Shown here in pieces: positions 37,304 to 48,721 of a DNA stretch of 64,000 nt (position 1 is the first letter of the stretch; each line of letters begins with the position of its first letter). Both the position numbers and the translations under genes were made by a program. This stretch comes from Hetaerina americana. Its lineage: Eukaryota; Arthropoda; Insecta; Odonata; Calopterygidae. The notes beneath the pieces are model-generated. The model worked only from the letters and a program-made list of their open reading frames with translations, was not told where the DNA came from and searched no databases. The stretch covers positions 434,001 through 498,000 of the forward strand of contig JAKTNV010000076.1 in NCBI GenBank assembly GCA_022747635.1, read 5' to 3'.

Positions 37304-37839
37304 CCTCCGTCTTTCGGCCCAAATCAATGCGGTATAATTCTGAATCATACTTAGAATGCCGGCAACTGAATAAACATTCTCGTTTGACGTATTCCCGTGA
37401 AAAATTGTGATCACACTTCGGAAAGGACGTTATCGCGGCTGTAGAATGCAATAGGGTAAAATTTATGGCATCATTGTCATGAACGGCGTTGTTTCCGTGA
37501 GCCATATGTACACACCATTGCAGCGACTTGCGAGGTGTAGTGAAATTAATACAAAATAAGTGAAGTCGAATCAATACCGGTAATTCACAGTAAGAGCTTG
37601 TTAAAGGCCTTATTTAGACACACAAAAATACCAAGGAGAGGAATAAGTCTGTCAAATAGGAACCTGATAAAACATCAGTGTATCTCACTATTTACTATCA
37701 TACATCTTATCTTCCGAAAGGGTGCGGAACTTGGATTATATCACATTTATTTCGAGTAATAAATATGCGATAGATTTACCTTAGCGTTAGGTTTTCGGTT
37801 ATTCAAGATGGGGCGGCAGTAATGTGACTCCTTGTGTTC

Positions 37840-38100
37840 TGTCGCTCCACTTCATTACGAACTGGATGGCTTGTTTTTGTTTCGTATATTTCTTGAAATT
37901 CTTAGAATGCTCCCTAATATTCACAGTCTATTCTATAAGAGGTTTGACCAACAAGAAATGGAATGTATCGGGCCACTATTTCATCACTTTTGATTCAAAC
38001 AATGCTTTTCTTGAATAATAGCTTCCTCAAGATAGTACCGAATGTCTTCCTTAAGTTACGGTGTGATAGTAACACCCCCAGTTCCTTATACTATAAAGGT
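37840..38100 (-). mobile_element. possible CR1/Jockey-like LINE trace
   Basis: The minus strand around 38060-38090 reads KELGVLLS, a YLGV-like box, and near 37930 it has a VRPLIE-like motif at the expected spacing from the box. Multiple stops interrupt. Assignment rests on order and spacing only. Confidence 0.35.
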
Positions 38101-38280
38101 ACTATTGATTGAAAATTTTTTCCTGAAAACCACAGTAAGGGTGTGATTTCTTGAAACGGGGTGACTGTCACTTTTGTGTGCGAGAAAGTGATTCAGTTTG
38201 AATCTTGACTTAGGGAAAACTCAAGTGTCCCCGAGGAAATTGATAAAAGTTTAGAGGCAGTGGAATCTGTTTCAAGGTTT

Positions 38281-38730
38281 GCTCCCCCCCCCCCCTTTCT
38301 CCCGGCCTCACTGCGGAAGATCCCTTTGATATCGTGCATATTGCAGCAGAACTCACCCAGGGCTCTCTATTAATAGGAGTTCATCGCTCGGGTCGCGACT
38401 CTTGCGAATTTTTCGTGATGGCTGGCTGTTCGTCCGAAATGCGTCATTCGCTTTCGCTCGGGATGCTGGGTGGCCTCTCCCGGGGCGAAGACGACGCGTG
38501 ATCGGGTGGATTTCTCCTGGATACACCAGTGACGAGGCGGCGAAGAGAGGAGGGATATGCGAGTGAGATTGGAAGGGGGACGCGTAGGGTTCAGTATATC
38601 TCATCGCCTGCGTGGAGGAAGTAGGGTGGGCGGATGTATTCTGTTTATTTTCGTCTGGGGTCCCATTCCTTCGGGGAACAAAGACTTGCCTTGTGTGTCC
38701 TCTTGGGTCATCGATTTTTTCGCAGACGTT
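38281..38730. other. GC-rich patch with a C run
   Basis: Starts with a run of about 14 C (from about 38284), followed by CG-containing sequence up to about 38700. Short frames on both strands match nothing. Possible small CpG island. Confidence 0.35.
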
Positions 38731-40729
38731 GGGTGTTTGGGAGGTTAAGAACTACCAAAGCTGCATGGCTTTAACACGAAGTCTGGAGCGCTTTCGCCCA
38801 TGAGACGCTGCGAAATTTGATAAGTGAGTGATATTACTTGCCTACAGGATGAATGATTCCCGGTGGAATTTAAAAGCTTGTGCCTCACTGAGCGAGCTCC
38901 TATATTCCACATAAAAACTGTGTTTTCCTAATGTTTTCCTCTGAGAGTTAATTAGAGGATAATTGTCCTGAGTGTGACTTTGGTTTTGGCCTATGACATA
39001 ATAAGTGGAGAAAAAATCGAAAATGATTGATAGTCAAAATTAAGTGTTTGCACTGTTTCACCTCAGGTAGCATGATCAAGTGACGTAAGTTTGTGATATT
39101 TTAATATCCTCCTTGAGAAGTGAAACTAATTTTCTTTATTCAAAAGTGTTTACCTTGTATTTTGTAATTTTAAATTATATTAATTTTGCTGTAAGAAAAT
39201 GAAATGAAAATTTTGGGATGATTGTACATTTTCTTGTTTATTATTTTTTTTGCAATACTAATTGTTTTTATCAACTTTGGATATTTGGGTGCAATCATAA
39301 AATATAACGAATATTAGCTCAAAATTATGGTATTTATATATTAATCCAATTTTTTTTATCTCCTTAAATGGCCTTTTATTCGAGGTGGCGTGGAACCACC
39401 ACCAATATTCTTGACATTAGAAACTTATTCGAAAAAGTAAAAACTTTTTCAAATCAAATCTTTGAAAGAAATTCCCACCGATTTTTGTATCCGGTATTGC
39501 CTAAAATTTTATGCCGAAAGGGCTTGACAGTTAGCTTAAGAAAGACTCTAAGTAACATGAACTTCTTGTAGCTATTAATAATAAACAAACACCCTTGCAG
39601 CAAGCTTGCTTCACTGCACACTCAAGTGTTCACTAATGAATTGAACTATTCCAAACTTTCTGAATGGCCATCCACGTACGTGGATAGAAGTAAGTGTGGG
39701 TATAAATTCCGTTTAACTATTGAGGTCTCTATATCCTTCTGTTTAATTTGCTGATTGACATTGATTTTAGAATCCTAATCTGCAACCCTTAAAGTTGTTT
39801 TTTATGCGCACTATGCTGGGAGCTGAACTTTGACGTTCGCTTTCCGTGTGGGGAAAAGTCAAAAAAGCCAGGTTTTATAAGGAATACTGTAGCAGATTGG
39901 AGGAATAGATGACTTATTCTAGTCGAACGGAGCCTGTATACGTTTCAGTCAGACGGTGCCGGTAAGACAGCATAGGAAAAATCGGGTTAGGTAGTAATAA
40001 GCAAGGGGGTAAGACAGAAACATTAGGACACCGGCAGATTTCAAGATACTCCGTAACGACTTATGTCGGATATCAAAGTGGTGCAAATAATCGGGTTTAG
40101 AATTAAATATCAGGAAACATTCAGCAATGAAGTTTTGAAATAAAAGAAAAGAGGAACGATACGTAAATTATAAAATAGATTGTGTCTAGTTAAGCATATC
40201 AGAGCGAGTTAAATCTTCCATGTCATCATCTTTTAATCTTTTTGCTATATTTTCTATCCTATTTCTTGTCGCAATATTTCGCGCCACAATTCCGTCATTA
40301 GCATTTGACGGAATCGGCGATTTATTTTTTATTAACTTCTCTTCCGATTTCAATGTGATAACTTTTCTGCGTCAAAATCGTTCCGGAACCTATAACATGC
40401 CAAATTACGGGAGTACAGTATCATCAGTAGAACTAAGATAACTGAAGTGCTAATTTTAAAAAGGATATAAAATGGAACAACACATCTTATAGGTAGAAGC
40501 AAACGGACGACATACATTGGCCTTCATTTTTTCTTCACGGTCTCAGTACACATCATGCCAGCACAGATGAGCTGACCTAGGATACCGGATTTAAGCTACT
40601 ACCAAATGATGGGTTTACTACTTAACGCTGTGTTGTATGGCTAAGTTATCATTTAAAATATTAATTTTACATTTAGTGTTAAAATTAGAGTCAATATTTA
40701 ATTTTAATATGATCAATGCTTATAAAATA
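38731..40729. other. no recognisable feature
   Basis: AT-rich DNA. Short frames at 39368-39571 and 40220-40441 carry no recognisable domain. Confidence 0.3.
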
Positions 40730-40884
40730 GCAACGTATATTTGATTTTCCATTTTTTTTGGCGTTAATTTGGTGCTCTCATTGATGCCGAAAAGTGCGGC
40801 CATTTTGAATGTTTAGTTAATTTTTGAAATCTGTTTTGCTTGGACGTGTTTTGGCTTGTCTTCGATTTGTGCCTGTACCAAAAA

Positions 40885-41352
40885 ATGGATCATAGAATCT
40901 GTATCAAATTTTGTGTGAAAAACGAAATTAATTGCTCGGACGAATTCCGAATGTTGACTGTGGCATGTGGAGGAGCTACCTTGGACCGAAGTAACGTTTA
41001 TCGGTGGTGCAAAATGTACTCGGAGTGCCGAGAAGATGTGAACGACGAAGAGCGTGCCGGACGCCCGAGCACGTCAAAAACAGACTAAAACATTGATGAA
41101 GTGAAGAAAATAGTATTGGCCAATCGTCGAATCACCGTTAGAGAAGTTGCTGAGGACCTAAACATATCCATTGGCTAGTGCCATTCCATTTTTACCAATG
41201 ATTTGGGCATGACACGGGTCGCCGCGAAATTCGTACTAAAACTGCTCAATTTCGACCAAAACAGCAGCGCACAAACATTGCTAATGAGATGTTGGACTCT
41301 GTCCGCGACGACCCAAATTTGCTCCAGAGGGTCATAACTGGTGAAGAATCAT
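40885..41352 (+). pseudogene. mariner transposase, N-terminal part
   Basis: Starts at an ATG (MDHRICIKFCVKNEIN) and covers the paired-like helix-turn-helix region, with the typical ERAGRPSTSK linker, a stop, then NIDEVKKIVLANRRITVREVAE (second helix-turn-helix). After more lesions it reaches the GEESWVYG segment, where the first catalytic Asp should lie; the bases read GGTGAAGAATCATGG, so the normal Asp-Glu pair appears as Glu-Glu. Interrupted at 41353 by the SINE-B target-site duplication. Confidence 0.75.
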
Positions 41353-41365
41353 GGGTTTATGGTTA

Positions 41366-41494
41366 AAAAACCATAAACATGGTAATCAACCCGATGGTCG
41401 GAGTAGTAGGTGATGGTAGAGCTCACCCAGTACTAAGCCCGACGACGTGTGAAATTCACACATCAGGGTAGGGGGGCCAGTTCCTTTCCCTGTG
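41366..41494 (-). mobile_element. SINE-B, 5'-truncated copy inside a mariner
   Basis: Minus-strand 3' part of SINE-B. The segments GGTTGATTACC, TAGTACTGGGTGA and TGTGAATTTCACAC and the CAGGGAAAGGAACTGG block match 35583-35871. Flanks GGGTTTATGGTTA at 41353-41365 and 41495-41507 are an identical 13-bp duplication. Removing the insert and one repeat restores the mariner reading frame around the WVYGYD region. The repeat plus the insert end creates a local hairpin (TTTATGGTTAAAAAACCATAAA). Confidence 0.88.
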
Positions 41495-41807
41495 GGGTTT
41501 ATGGTTATGACGTGTAAACTAAAGCTCAATCATCCCACTGGAAGCTGCAGCACGAGCAAAGACCGAAGAAAGCTCGCCAAGTTTGGTCGAACGTGAAAGT
41601 TTTGCTTACAGTTTTCTTCGATTGTAGGGTCTTGGTGCATCATGAGTTCTTGCCAAAGGGTAGAACGATTTTTTTTAAAGGTAATCTACCGGTTAAGGTA
41701 GGTTTTTGGATGGACACAACTACCAAGCAAACATTTTATTACTCCCAACAAAACACAAAATCCATCATCCTACTCTATATCAGGTCCCTCTTCATCTCTG
41801 AGGAATT

Positions 41808-42266
41808 TCATCCTCCCTTCATCCCGTCCAACATCCCTATCCTGTTCTTTCCCTTTACTCTTTTGCCCAACATTCTCCCCTCTATCAGAGTCTTAAATAT
41901 CCCACTGCCGGTCAACACCCCCTTCATCTCCTTTTCCTGCCTCCATAGGATTTCTCCCAACAAACCCCTCTCTTCGCCCAACATACCAAGTACTTCCTCA
42001 TTTGTTTTCTTCTCTGTCCATTTCACCTTCTCCATTCTTCTCCACACCCACATTTCAAAAGCCTCCAGTCTACGTCTATCCTCCTGCTTCAATGACCACG
42101 TTTCCGCGCCGTACATAGCTACGCTCCATATCAAAGTTTTTACGAGTCTTTTCTTAATGTCCTTACTCAACGTTCCCGTCATCAACTCCCTCCTCCTTGT
42201 GAAAGCCTCTTCGCCTAGCGCAATTCTTCTCCTTACGACCCTACTACTTTGACCGTGTTGGTCCAA
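41808..42266 (-). pseudogene. LINE C-terminal domain
   Basis: Open for 152 codons on the minus strand, in a frame different from the reverse transcriptase: RVVRRRIALGEEAFTRRREL, KRLVKTLIWSVAMYGAETWS, RRLEAFEMWVWRRMEKVKW. This YG-x-ETW/WRR-x-EK block is typical of the C-terminus of this LINE group, and it recurs in the decayed copies at 52644-53006, 54209-54480 and 61020-61400. It is the best-preserved block for comparing the family in this window. Confidence 0.88.
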
Positions 42267-42399
42267 AACACTACCGAGATACGTAAACTGTTCTACCTGA
42301 TCTATTTTTGCCCTCCTATTTTAATGTTAAGCTTAGCCTTTTTCTTTCTAGAAAATCGCATAACCTTTGTTTTATTAATATTGATTCTCATCCCATACC

Positions 42400-43090
42400 T
42401 GTCGCACTGAATTTCCAATTCACTAAGCAATGCTTGCAGCCCCTTGGCTGACTGACAAACTAAAGCTTGTTCATCAGCAAACCTAACTGATTTTACGAAT
42501 TACCCTCCGGCATTCATTCCTCCCTCCAGTTCTTCCCATGCCTCTTTCATCATTTCCTCTGCATAAAGGTTGAACAGCAACGGTGACAATGGGCAACCCT
42601 GCCTTACACCTTTTCCTAACACTGCCCAAACGGACTCCTCGTTCGCCACTCGCACCTGAGCAGTCTGAGACATGTACAGGTTGCGGATTAGCCTCCTTTC
42701 CCTCCAATCTATTCCTATTTTCTGCAGAATACTCATTAGTTTTTCCCAATTCACTCTATCAAACGCTTTTTCGAAATCTACGAAACAGGCGAATACCTCC
42801 TGGTTGTGTTCTATATTCCTCTCGATTAATAATCTCATTACTGCAATGGCATCACGCGTACCTCTCCCCTTCCTAAACCCAAACTGATCATCCCCTAAGT
42901 AATCATTTGCCCTACTCTCTATCCTTTTGTTTATGATCCTGAGAACAACTTTAGCTGCGTGGGATATCAAACTAATTGTCCTATAGTCCTCACATGACGT
43001 GGCCTTTACCTTTTTCGGAATAGGAACTAAAACTGATCTCACAAAGTCTTCCGGCCAGATTCCCTCCTCATAAATACTACGGATCAGCCC
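42400..43090 (-). pseudogene. LINE reverse transcriptase domain, catalytic site altered
   Basis: Reverse transcriptase fingers and palm on the minus strand: VLVPIPKK, DYRTISLISHAAKV, DDQFGFRKGRGTRDAI, FACFVDFEKAFDRVNW (first catalytic Asp), GVRQGCPLSPLLFNLYAEEM. After MNAGG a TAA interrupts, then VKSVRFADEQALV. The canonical FADD box reads FADE, so the second Asp is Glu here. With the stop and frameshifts, this copy cannot make active enzyme. Confidence 0.88.
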
Positions 43091-43109
43091 ATATAGCCTC
43101 TTCCTCCCA

Positions 43110-43596
43110 CATTTTCCTAAAGTTCCACGGGAATGTTATCTACCCCCACGGCCTTATTTAGTTTCATCTCCCTTAGTGTCCTTTCTATCTCATGGTCTAG
43201 TATGCCTGGACCTAAGCTGTCCTCCTCTACGTCATTTTCTTTTTCAATGTCTAACTTTGTTGGTCTGAGTTCTTTACCATACAGTTCTTCTATATACTCC
43301 TTCCATCTCTCTTGGATCTTTCCTGCGTCAACTATTACCTTACCCGCCTTATCTCTAACTGTTAGCATAGCTCTTCCTTTCTTACTTCCCGATAACGATT
43401 TAACTTTGCTGTACAGCGCACCGATTTCACCCTTCCTCTGCAGACTTTCCATATCCTCGCACTGCGTCTTCCACCATGCCTCTTTGGCTTTATTTGTTGC
43501 CCGCCTCAATTTATTGTTCAATTCTTTGTACTTCATTTTGCCTAATTCTGTATTTACATTCTTCCATTTTCGCCGCTCATCCATCTTTGTAATCAT
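43110..43596 (-). pseudogene. LINE linker region
   Basis: Basic, alpha-helical linker between endonuclease and reverse transcriptase, in the same frame as the endonuclease. It contains NNKLRRATNKAKEAWW, a segment ending IQERWKEYIEELYG, and the typical KLNKAVGVDNIPVEL just before the reverse transcriptase. At about 43118 the frame meets TAG; a one-base shift continues as KCGRKRLYGLIRSIYEEGIW and then VLVPIPKK. Confidence 0.8.
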
Positions 43597-43608
43597 CTCA
43601 TCCGTGAT

Positions 43609-44730
43609 TCATGGTTCCCTAGTCCTTTTAGTGTTAACGGTTCCAATAGTGTCTTTTGCGGCTTTAGACAACCCTTTCTTGATACATTCCCATTTTTCTT
43701 CGATAGTACTTAGCTCTTTACCATTTTCCATGATTTCCTCTACCGCCTCTTTGTATTCCTTCCTTTTCAAACCATTTAATGCTTCTACATTCCATTTTCT
43801 GACTCGCCGCCCCTGCCTTATCTTTTTGAAACGGACGCCACATTTCATAACAGCTAAATTGTGGTCCCCATCAGCTCCCGGGAAGCTGTGCAAATTTATC
43901 ACACTGTTCCTAAACCTGTGTCTAACCAGGATATAATCTAGCTGATACCTTTCTGAGTCACCTGTCATTTTCCATGTATATATGCGTCTTTTTTGGTGTC
44001 TAAACCAAGTGTTGGTGATGACTAACCCCTGTATCTTGCAGAACACAACTGCTTTCTCCCCGCGGTCATTCCTTGTGCCTAAACCGTAGTCCCCGACCTC
44101 ATCACCATCTCTTCCTTCGCCTACCGTCGCATTCCAATCCCCCATCACTATCAAGTGTTTCCCTGCGGGAACACACGCGATTATGTCCTCTAACTGATCG
44201 TATATCCTATCGACCTCTTCTTCCTTAAGGTTGCTCGGTGGCTTGTATGCCTGAATAATAACCAAGTTCGTCGGGTCTGCTTTTATCTCTACTAGTAATA
44301 ACCTATCCGTTACCTGCTCTATGTCAACTACGCTTCTTCCTACCTCTTTATTTAATACTATGGAAACCCCTCATTTGCTCTTGTCCCCGCCGCTGTATAA
44401 TATTCTATACTTATCGCTCCAGTAATCCCCGCTATCTTTCCTTCTCACCTCGCATAGACCTCAAATATCTATATTTCCCCTTTCAATCTTTTGCTTAACA
44501 TTCTCCAATTTCCCTGTCCTCATCATTGTCCTAACATTCCACGTCCCTCTTCTAACTAATTTGGTGTTTTCCTGCGTCTTCTGTCCTGCTGCTGCTGGTT
44601 TTCCCTTGCAAGGGTTTCGTGGGATGACGACCGCGGAAGCCTTGCCTCCCCCGCTGCCGGGCACGACACACGGCCGATTGGGCCGAGCCCCGTAGTTGCC
44701 AGGACTCAAAATGTCTGTATAGTCCATCAT
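43609..44730 (-). pseudogene. LINE endonuclease domain, interrupted
   Basis: Minus-strand EEP/APE-type endonuclease that would nick target DNA. From 44730 it reads a Pro/Gly-rich lead, then RRGTWNVRTMMRTGKLENV, a stop, CEVRRKDSG (catalytic Glu region), another stop, then VVIIQAYKPPSN, HLIVMGDWNATVG (Asp/Asn motif), YQLDYILVR and GADGDHNLAV. The terminal Asp-His pair is kept, although the usual SDH reads GDH. All pieces share one frame, so only point stops separate them, ending at a TGA near 43607. Confidence 0.82.
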
Positions 44731-45033
44731 GTTAATCTCGGGAATGATAATTGAGGTGGTTTCCCGTTGCCTTCCTCAATAGTGTTTTTAACGTGACACC
44801 ATCACTTACCTGCCGCCCCACTGGGGTCAGACGCCATTGCAGCCGCCTCACTGAGGAACAGACGCTGCGTGGACTACCTTTCGTCTGGCTCCTAACCTTC
44901 GACCTATCTGGCATGGGTGACCCTACCAGGAGCAATTTTAATTACTCCCGCCAGCACAGCTCTAGGGGTCATCGGAACGCACAAGCCCATCCACCGCGTC
45001 AAGGTTGTAGTCCGGGGAGGGGGGTAGAACGAT

Positions 45034-45420
45034 AAATAAGGAATACTACTTGCAAGCTATGCGCAATTTCCGCGAAGCAATCCGCTTGAAACGCCCGGAT
45101 TTGTGGAAGAACAAAAATTTTCTTTTGCACCATGACAACGCCCATGCTCACACATCGTTACTTGTGCGCGACGTTTTGGCCAATAACAACACACTAATGA
45201 TGCCGCTGCCACTGTAGTCCCCAGATCTGGCCCCCAGTGACTTTTTCTTGTTCCCGAAATTGAAGAGGCCCATGAAAGGACGACGATACGCTACGATTGA
45301 CGTGATAAACTCTGCATTGAAGGACGAGCTGAACAAGATCACAAAAAATTATTTCTTGAAGGGCTTCGAGGATTGGAAAAAACGTTGGCACAAGTGTATA
45401 AATATCTAATGGGGATTACC
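45034..45420 (+). pseudogene. mariner transposase, C-terminal catalytic part
   Basis: Continues the transposase broken at 41657: NKEYYLQAMRNFREAIRLKR, then HHDNAHAHTSLL (second Asp), a stop codon, SPDLAPSDFFLFPKLKRP (third Asp), and the C-terminal FEDWKKRWHKCINI block. Its upstream flank is the second copy of the LINE target-site duplication (45022-45033). Confidence 0.85.
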
Positions 45421-45507
45421 TTGAAGGGGACAAAATAGGTATTCATGAATAAATAAATAATTTTTGGAAAACACAAAAGTCGCGATACTCTTTGAACAGA
45501 CCTCGTA

Positions 45508-48239
45508 TTAGATTAGAGAAATAGACTGCAAGACTGACAGGTTTAAAATTTCATATTTTCCAAGAACGATGAGACACCAGAATGCTTTTAGTGGAAAGCC
45601 CCCAGGAGTCAGTTCGACACAATAAGTATTGCCCTCCCAAGTGGGAACTGCGCGTGGTTATATATACTATATATATATTTTAGGTTCCCCCCACCCATTT
45701 GAAAAACCCTAAACGCCTCACCCAAGCATAATTTTTTGTCTAGGTGATTATCAATTCCATTTCCTTCAAAATTGGCTCATGCATGCAACTAGGTTGAAAA
45801 TTCGTTTAATAGAAGACCATAGAGGAGTTGCTGTAGACAACATCATGTCCTAATATGTGTGTGTATGTATACATCCGAACACAACTCGGGATAGCAAATA
45901 GACATAATTAATTTTCTTATTGATGATATGAGCGAGTTTGCTTCATTGATTAATTTTCTTCGTAATTAGCGTTCTAATTATTCGAGGCAATACTGAGTCT
46001 TGAATGCCTACTTAAGTCTGTTTTCCTGACCACATATTATTATATTTGTTATTATGATTTTAGCAAAATGTTAAACCCGATGAGTGACTGAATACTTAAT
46101 TACATATAAGCATTTTTAAACAGCAGGCTATGTGTAATGAGGATACGGGTCAACTAACCCGGCCTTTTTATCCTTCGGCTTTCAGTCCATCCATCCGCGC
46201 AATTAGTTGCCTATCTCTAAAGTGAAGGGGAGGGAGGGTTTCAGGGTTAAAAATCCCTTATCGATTTAGCCGGGCCTCAGCGGCTTTCCGAACAGCTGAG
46301 GGGCGCGAGTTCCCGGCACGGCTCCTTGAAATGCGATACTGTTACTCCTTACGGGTGTAATATATTACGAGTGATTTGACCTGAAGATATGCACAACATG
46401 ATTATTGTATGTTCAGCATTAATGCACCTTAATTATCGTGTATAGCTCATATAACACAATTAGCTAATAATTGGCAGGTATTAGGTAGGATATTCGCTCA
46501 GAGAATGATAGATCACCAATTTAGCCAAATGTTTGCGTGTTCAAGGACGTACTGTCTTTAATATTAATTATTGCAGAAATATTTCCTCAGCTATTGAAAA
46601 ACAATATCTGGATACGTTAAAAACATTATTATGACTTTTACAATGATGATAACAAGCATTAAATGGTTTCGTGTATGTAACGGCAAGTTTATATAAGAAT
46701 AAAATGCGCCATTGCATTACGTTCAAACCAGAGACCTCGGCCTTCAAGAAAATTTAGAGGCGAAATATTTCCACTAGGATGCTTTTGATTCGAGGTCGCT
46801 TTTATTTTCTCAGTGTGATCCGACTTGAACTGAAGCTAATATTCTGCATCATGTTAGTAAATTGCGCATGATACGTAGATCCTCATCTCATAATTCGCCC
46901 TTCATTAATAGAATTCAAAATATGATATATTTTTTCTGCCTTGTTCAGGGTAAAAAAGTTAATGTTTTTGTTTCTCGCGATGGGAATATTCGCAGATAAA
47001 TAATTTGATAAAATATCATAGCTATTTCAATCAGTCATATTCAGCCAATACTCATCAGTACCTTTTAGGGGTGTGCTCTGGATGAGTCGTTTATGAATCA
47101 GTGATCAATCGGTATCTTAGAGAAAAAGCAAAAGGGACGATAAAAAATAATACAGAATCCGGCCGAATGAGTATCACTTGGAGAAATCATTTATCTCGCT
47201 AGAAAATGCGGTTTCATATTTACCATAAGTTTTATGCGTGGAATCTTTGCACGAATACCTCAATGCCTTGAGGTGAAGTCGTCGATAATCAGCTCGTTTT
47301 ACCGTAAATTTTGCTTTTCCAGAGTTGGTTAGGGGTAATATTCTGAACAAGGGTGCTTAGGAATGCCCTCACCGCAAATTGTAGTAAAATATCCATAGGC
47401 TAGAATAATATTTTCTTCATCCAACTCTGTATTTACTATTCTTGAAGCACTTCAGAATGAGATTGATGAATAACATTTTTAATACGGACGAAATTGACTA
47501 TTCTGGAAAATTTGTGGATTTCCTGTAGTGGTTAATATATTATAATAAGTTTTAAAGACTCAATGATGAATAACTATCCCGTTTCCAGCATCATTTATTC
47601 TTAATACGTACTGCAGGTGCATTTGAAATTGTGGTATAAATGACGGCCTGTAAATGGTATTTTAAGAAGTAGGTATCCACGGCACCAAATGTAATCCATG
47701 TTGTTGAAATAGTTTTCATCCAGTACAACCTAGTCCCCAGTATATAACTCTTTAGAATTGTCCACCCCCATCTGAGGGGCTCCCAAATCTCCAGTCAACT
47801 CACGTGTTTCCTATTCGTGTACCCATATCTTGATTAAATATTGAAAGTGTAAAGACATTAAATTATTTAATGCGTAATTATTTCAAAAGTAAATTAAATT
47901 GTCACTGTCTTTAAGAAGATTTAGCACGATATGCCTATTTGTCTGTATACTGCCCTTGTTTCTGATAAGTGCTTACTAGTTCATTGCATGCCAAAGCGTT
48001 TTCTGTAATGAGGCTCATGCATGGTGCGTGACTTAGTCGGTTCGTGAGCTGTGCATGCCTGGCGTATGCCACACACTTTCCCGGTGGCTCGCAGGGTACT
48101 ATGACGATTTCTGTCGCATTGAAAATGAAAATTCTCTTCAGAAAGCATTGCCCACTGGTGCTAGTACGATTCATCCATGAAGCAGTTCAGCTTCGATTTT
48201 CAGATGATTCCAGCGCGATTGATCATCATCGAATCGCGT
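45508..48239. other. no recognisable feature except a possible SINE at 46.2 kb
   Basis: AT-rich DNA between the nested mariner complex and the CpG-rich MADF promoter region. It includes a short TA run near 45660-45680. Confidence 0.3.
46145..46345 (+). mobile_element. possible old tRNA-related SINE
   Basis: Contains TAGCCGGGCCTCAGCGGC then AACAGCTGAGGGGCGCGAGT and TCCCGGCACGGC, reminiscent of a tRNA-derived SINE head whose B box (GGTTCGATTCC) has lost a few bases. It is a GC-rich patch in AT-rich DNA. No second copy is seen in the window. Confidence 0.3.
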
Positions 48240-48558
48240 TCCGTTCATGAATTCCAAGGAGCCTGCCCTCGCGCGACCCCATAGCGAACTACGTCGAGCA
48301 AGATCGCGTTCGTTCCCGCGCCCTCATTCGACCGTTTTGGGTTGTCCGCTGGACGGCGGTGCTGGCGCCTCTGCTTCGTCGTAGAACTACCTGCGACTGC
48401 TTTATCCGGTTCGTCGAACCGTTCGAGCAAGTTTGCAGGGGCGTGCGCGCGCATAAAACGTTGTTGGGCTGCCAACGATTTCTTGTTCACGTTCCTTGCT
48501 CTGTTCGCTTGTATCGTGCTTTGCAATGTTATTCGAGTGCCAATAATAGATATTTGCT
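48240..48558 (+). promoter_or_regulatory. CpG-rich putative promoter/5' UTR of the MADF gene
   Basis: About 320 bp rich in CG dinucleotides (GCGCGC, TCGAACCGTTCG and others) in otherwise AT-rich DNA, ending directly at the MADF start codon. A TATA-like CATAAAA lies at about 48452-48458, roughly 100 bp upstream of the ATG. Overlapping open frames occur on both strands, but they resemble no known family and are what a GC-rich stretch produces by chance. Promoter function is inferred from position and composition. Confidence 0.5.
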
Positions 48559-48721
48559 ATGGCAGAAGTGGTATGGACCGCGGAGGAGGTGGGTCGTCTA
48601 ATCGACGCAGTGAAACGACGTGATTCGTTGTACAATCCGGCGTCTGGGGAGTACAAAAATCGGATCGCTCTGAACCAATGCTGGAAGGAGGTAGCAGAAG
48701 TGGTGGGTGGTGGAAAAACCG
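48559..48721 (+). CDS. MADF-domain protein, coding exon 1
   Basis: First coding exon of an Adf-1-like MADF (Myb/SANT-like) DNA-binding protein, probably a nuclear transcription regulator. The 54 codons read from an ATG with G at -3 and G at +4. After about 10 residues they match the first MADF half: LIDAVKRRDSLYNP, then YKNR, then CWKEVAEVVGG. The pattern of hydrophobic residues, the LY-(D/N)P turn, the YKNR step and the W of helix 2 are characteristic of the family. The exon ends with one base of a split codon (phase 1) followed by GTGAGT at 48722-48727. The second half of the domain is absent here but is found at 62015-62168 in the matching phase. Read-through past the donor gives unrelated residues, which supports splicing. 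Confidence in the family is high; the specific gene is not identified. Confidence 0.85.

Larger units (their letters stand above)
41670..45021 (-). mobile_element. RTE-like LINE, about 3.35 kb, near full length but dead
   Basis: A non-LTR retrotransposon on the minus strand flanked by an identical 12-bp duplication GGGTAGAACGAT (41658-41669 and 45022-45033) in the mariner. Its 3' end (left) carries a short A-run and a hairpin-forming CTACC...GGTAG. It has an apurinic-type endonuclease, a linker, a reverse transcriptase and a C-terminal domain, without RNase H. The 3.3 kb size fits RTE-type elements. At least two frame breaks (near 43118 and between 42480 and 42270) and several stops show that it is inactive. 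Placement in RTE is by overall layout and typical motifs; CR1-like is less likely. Confidence 0.85.
40730..45505 (+). mobile_element. mariner element broken by a SINE and a LINE
   Basis: One mariner (about 1.3 kb without insertions) split in three. Pieces: helix-turn-helix half 40885-41352; middle 41508-41657 (WSNVKVLLTVFFD...VHHEFLPKGR); catalytic C-terminus 45034-45420 (NKEYYLQAMRNFREAI, HHDNAHAHTS, SPDLAPSDFFLFPKLKRP). The second and third Asp residues are separated by 34 residues, as in D,D34D mariners. Several stops (such as after PSTSKTD and before SPDLAP) make it inactive. The right end TTTGAACAGACCTCG abuts TA at 45506-45507. The left end is not sharply seen, so about 40730 is approximate. 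Confidence 0.85.

Noticed and set aside
41593..42252. 219-codon plus-strand frame
   Set aside because: Antisense of the LINE C-terminal domain (41808-42266). The minus-strand protein is clearly the real homolog.
43133..43936. 267-codon plus-strand frame
   Set aside because: Antisense of the LINE linker and endonuclease. Ser/Phe-rich composition mirrors the Lys/Glu-rich protein on the other strand.
48245..48623. 93-codon frames upstream of and overlapping MADF exon 1 on both strands
   Set aside because: GC-rich promoter composition explains them. No family resemblance, while the MADF frame is unambiguous.
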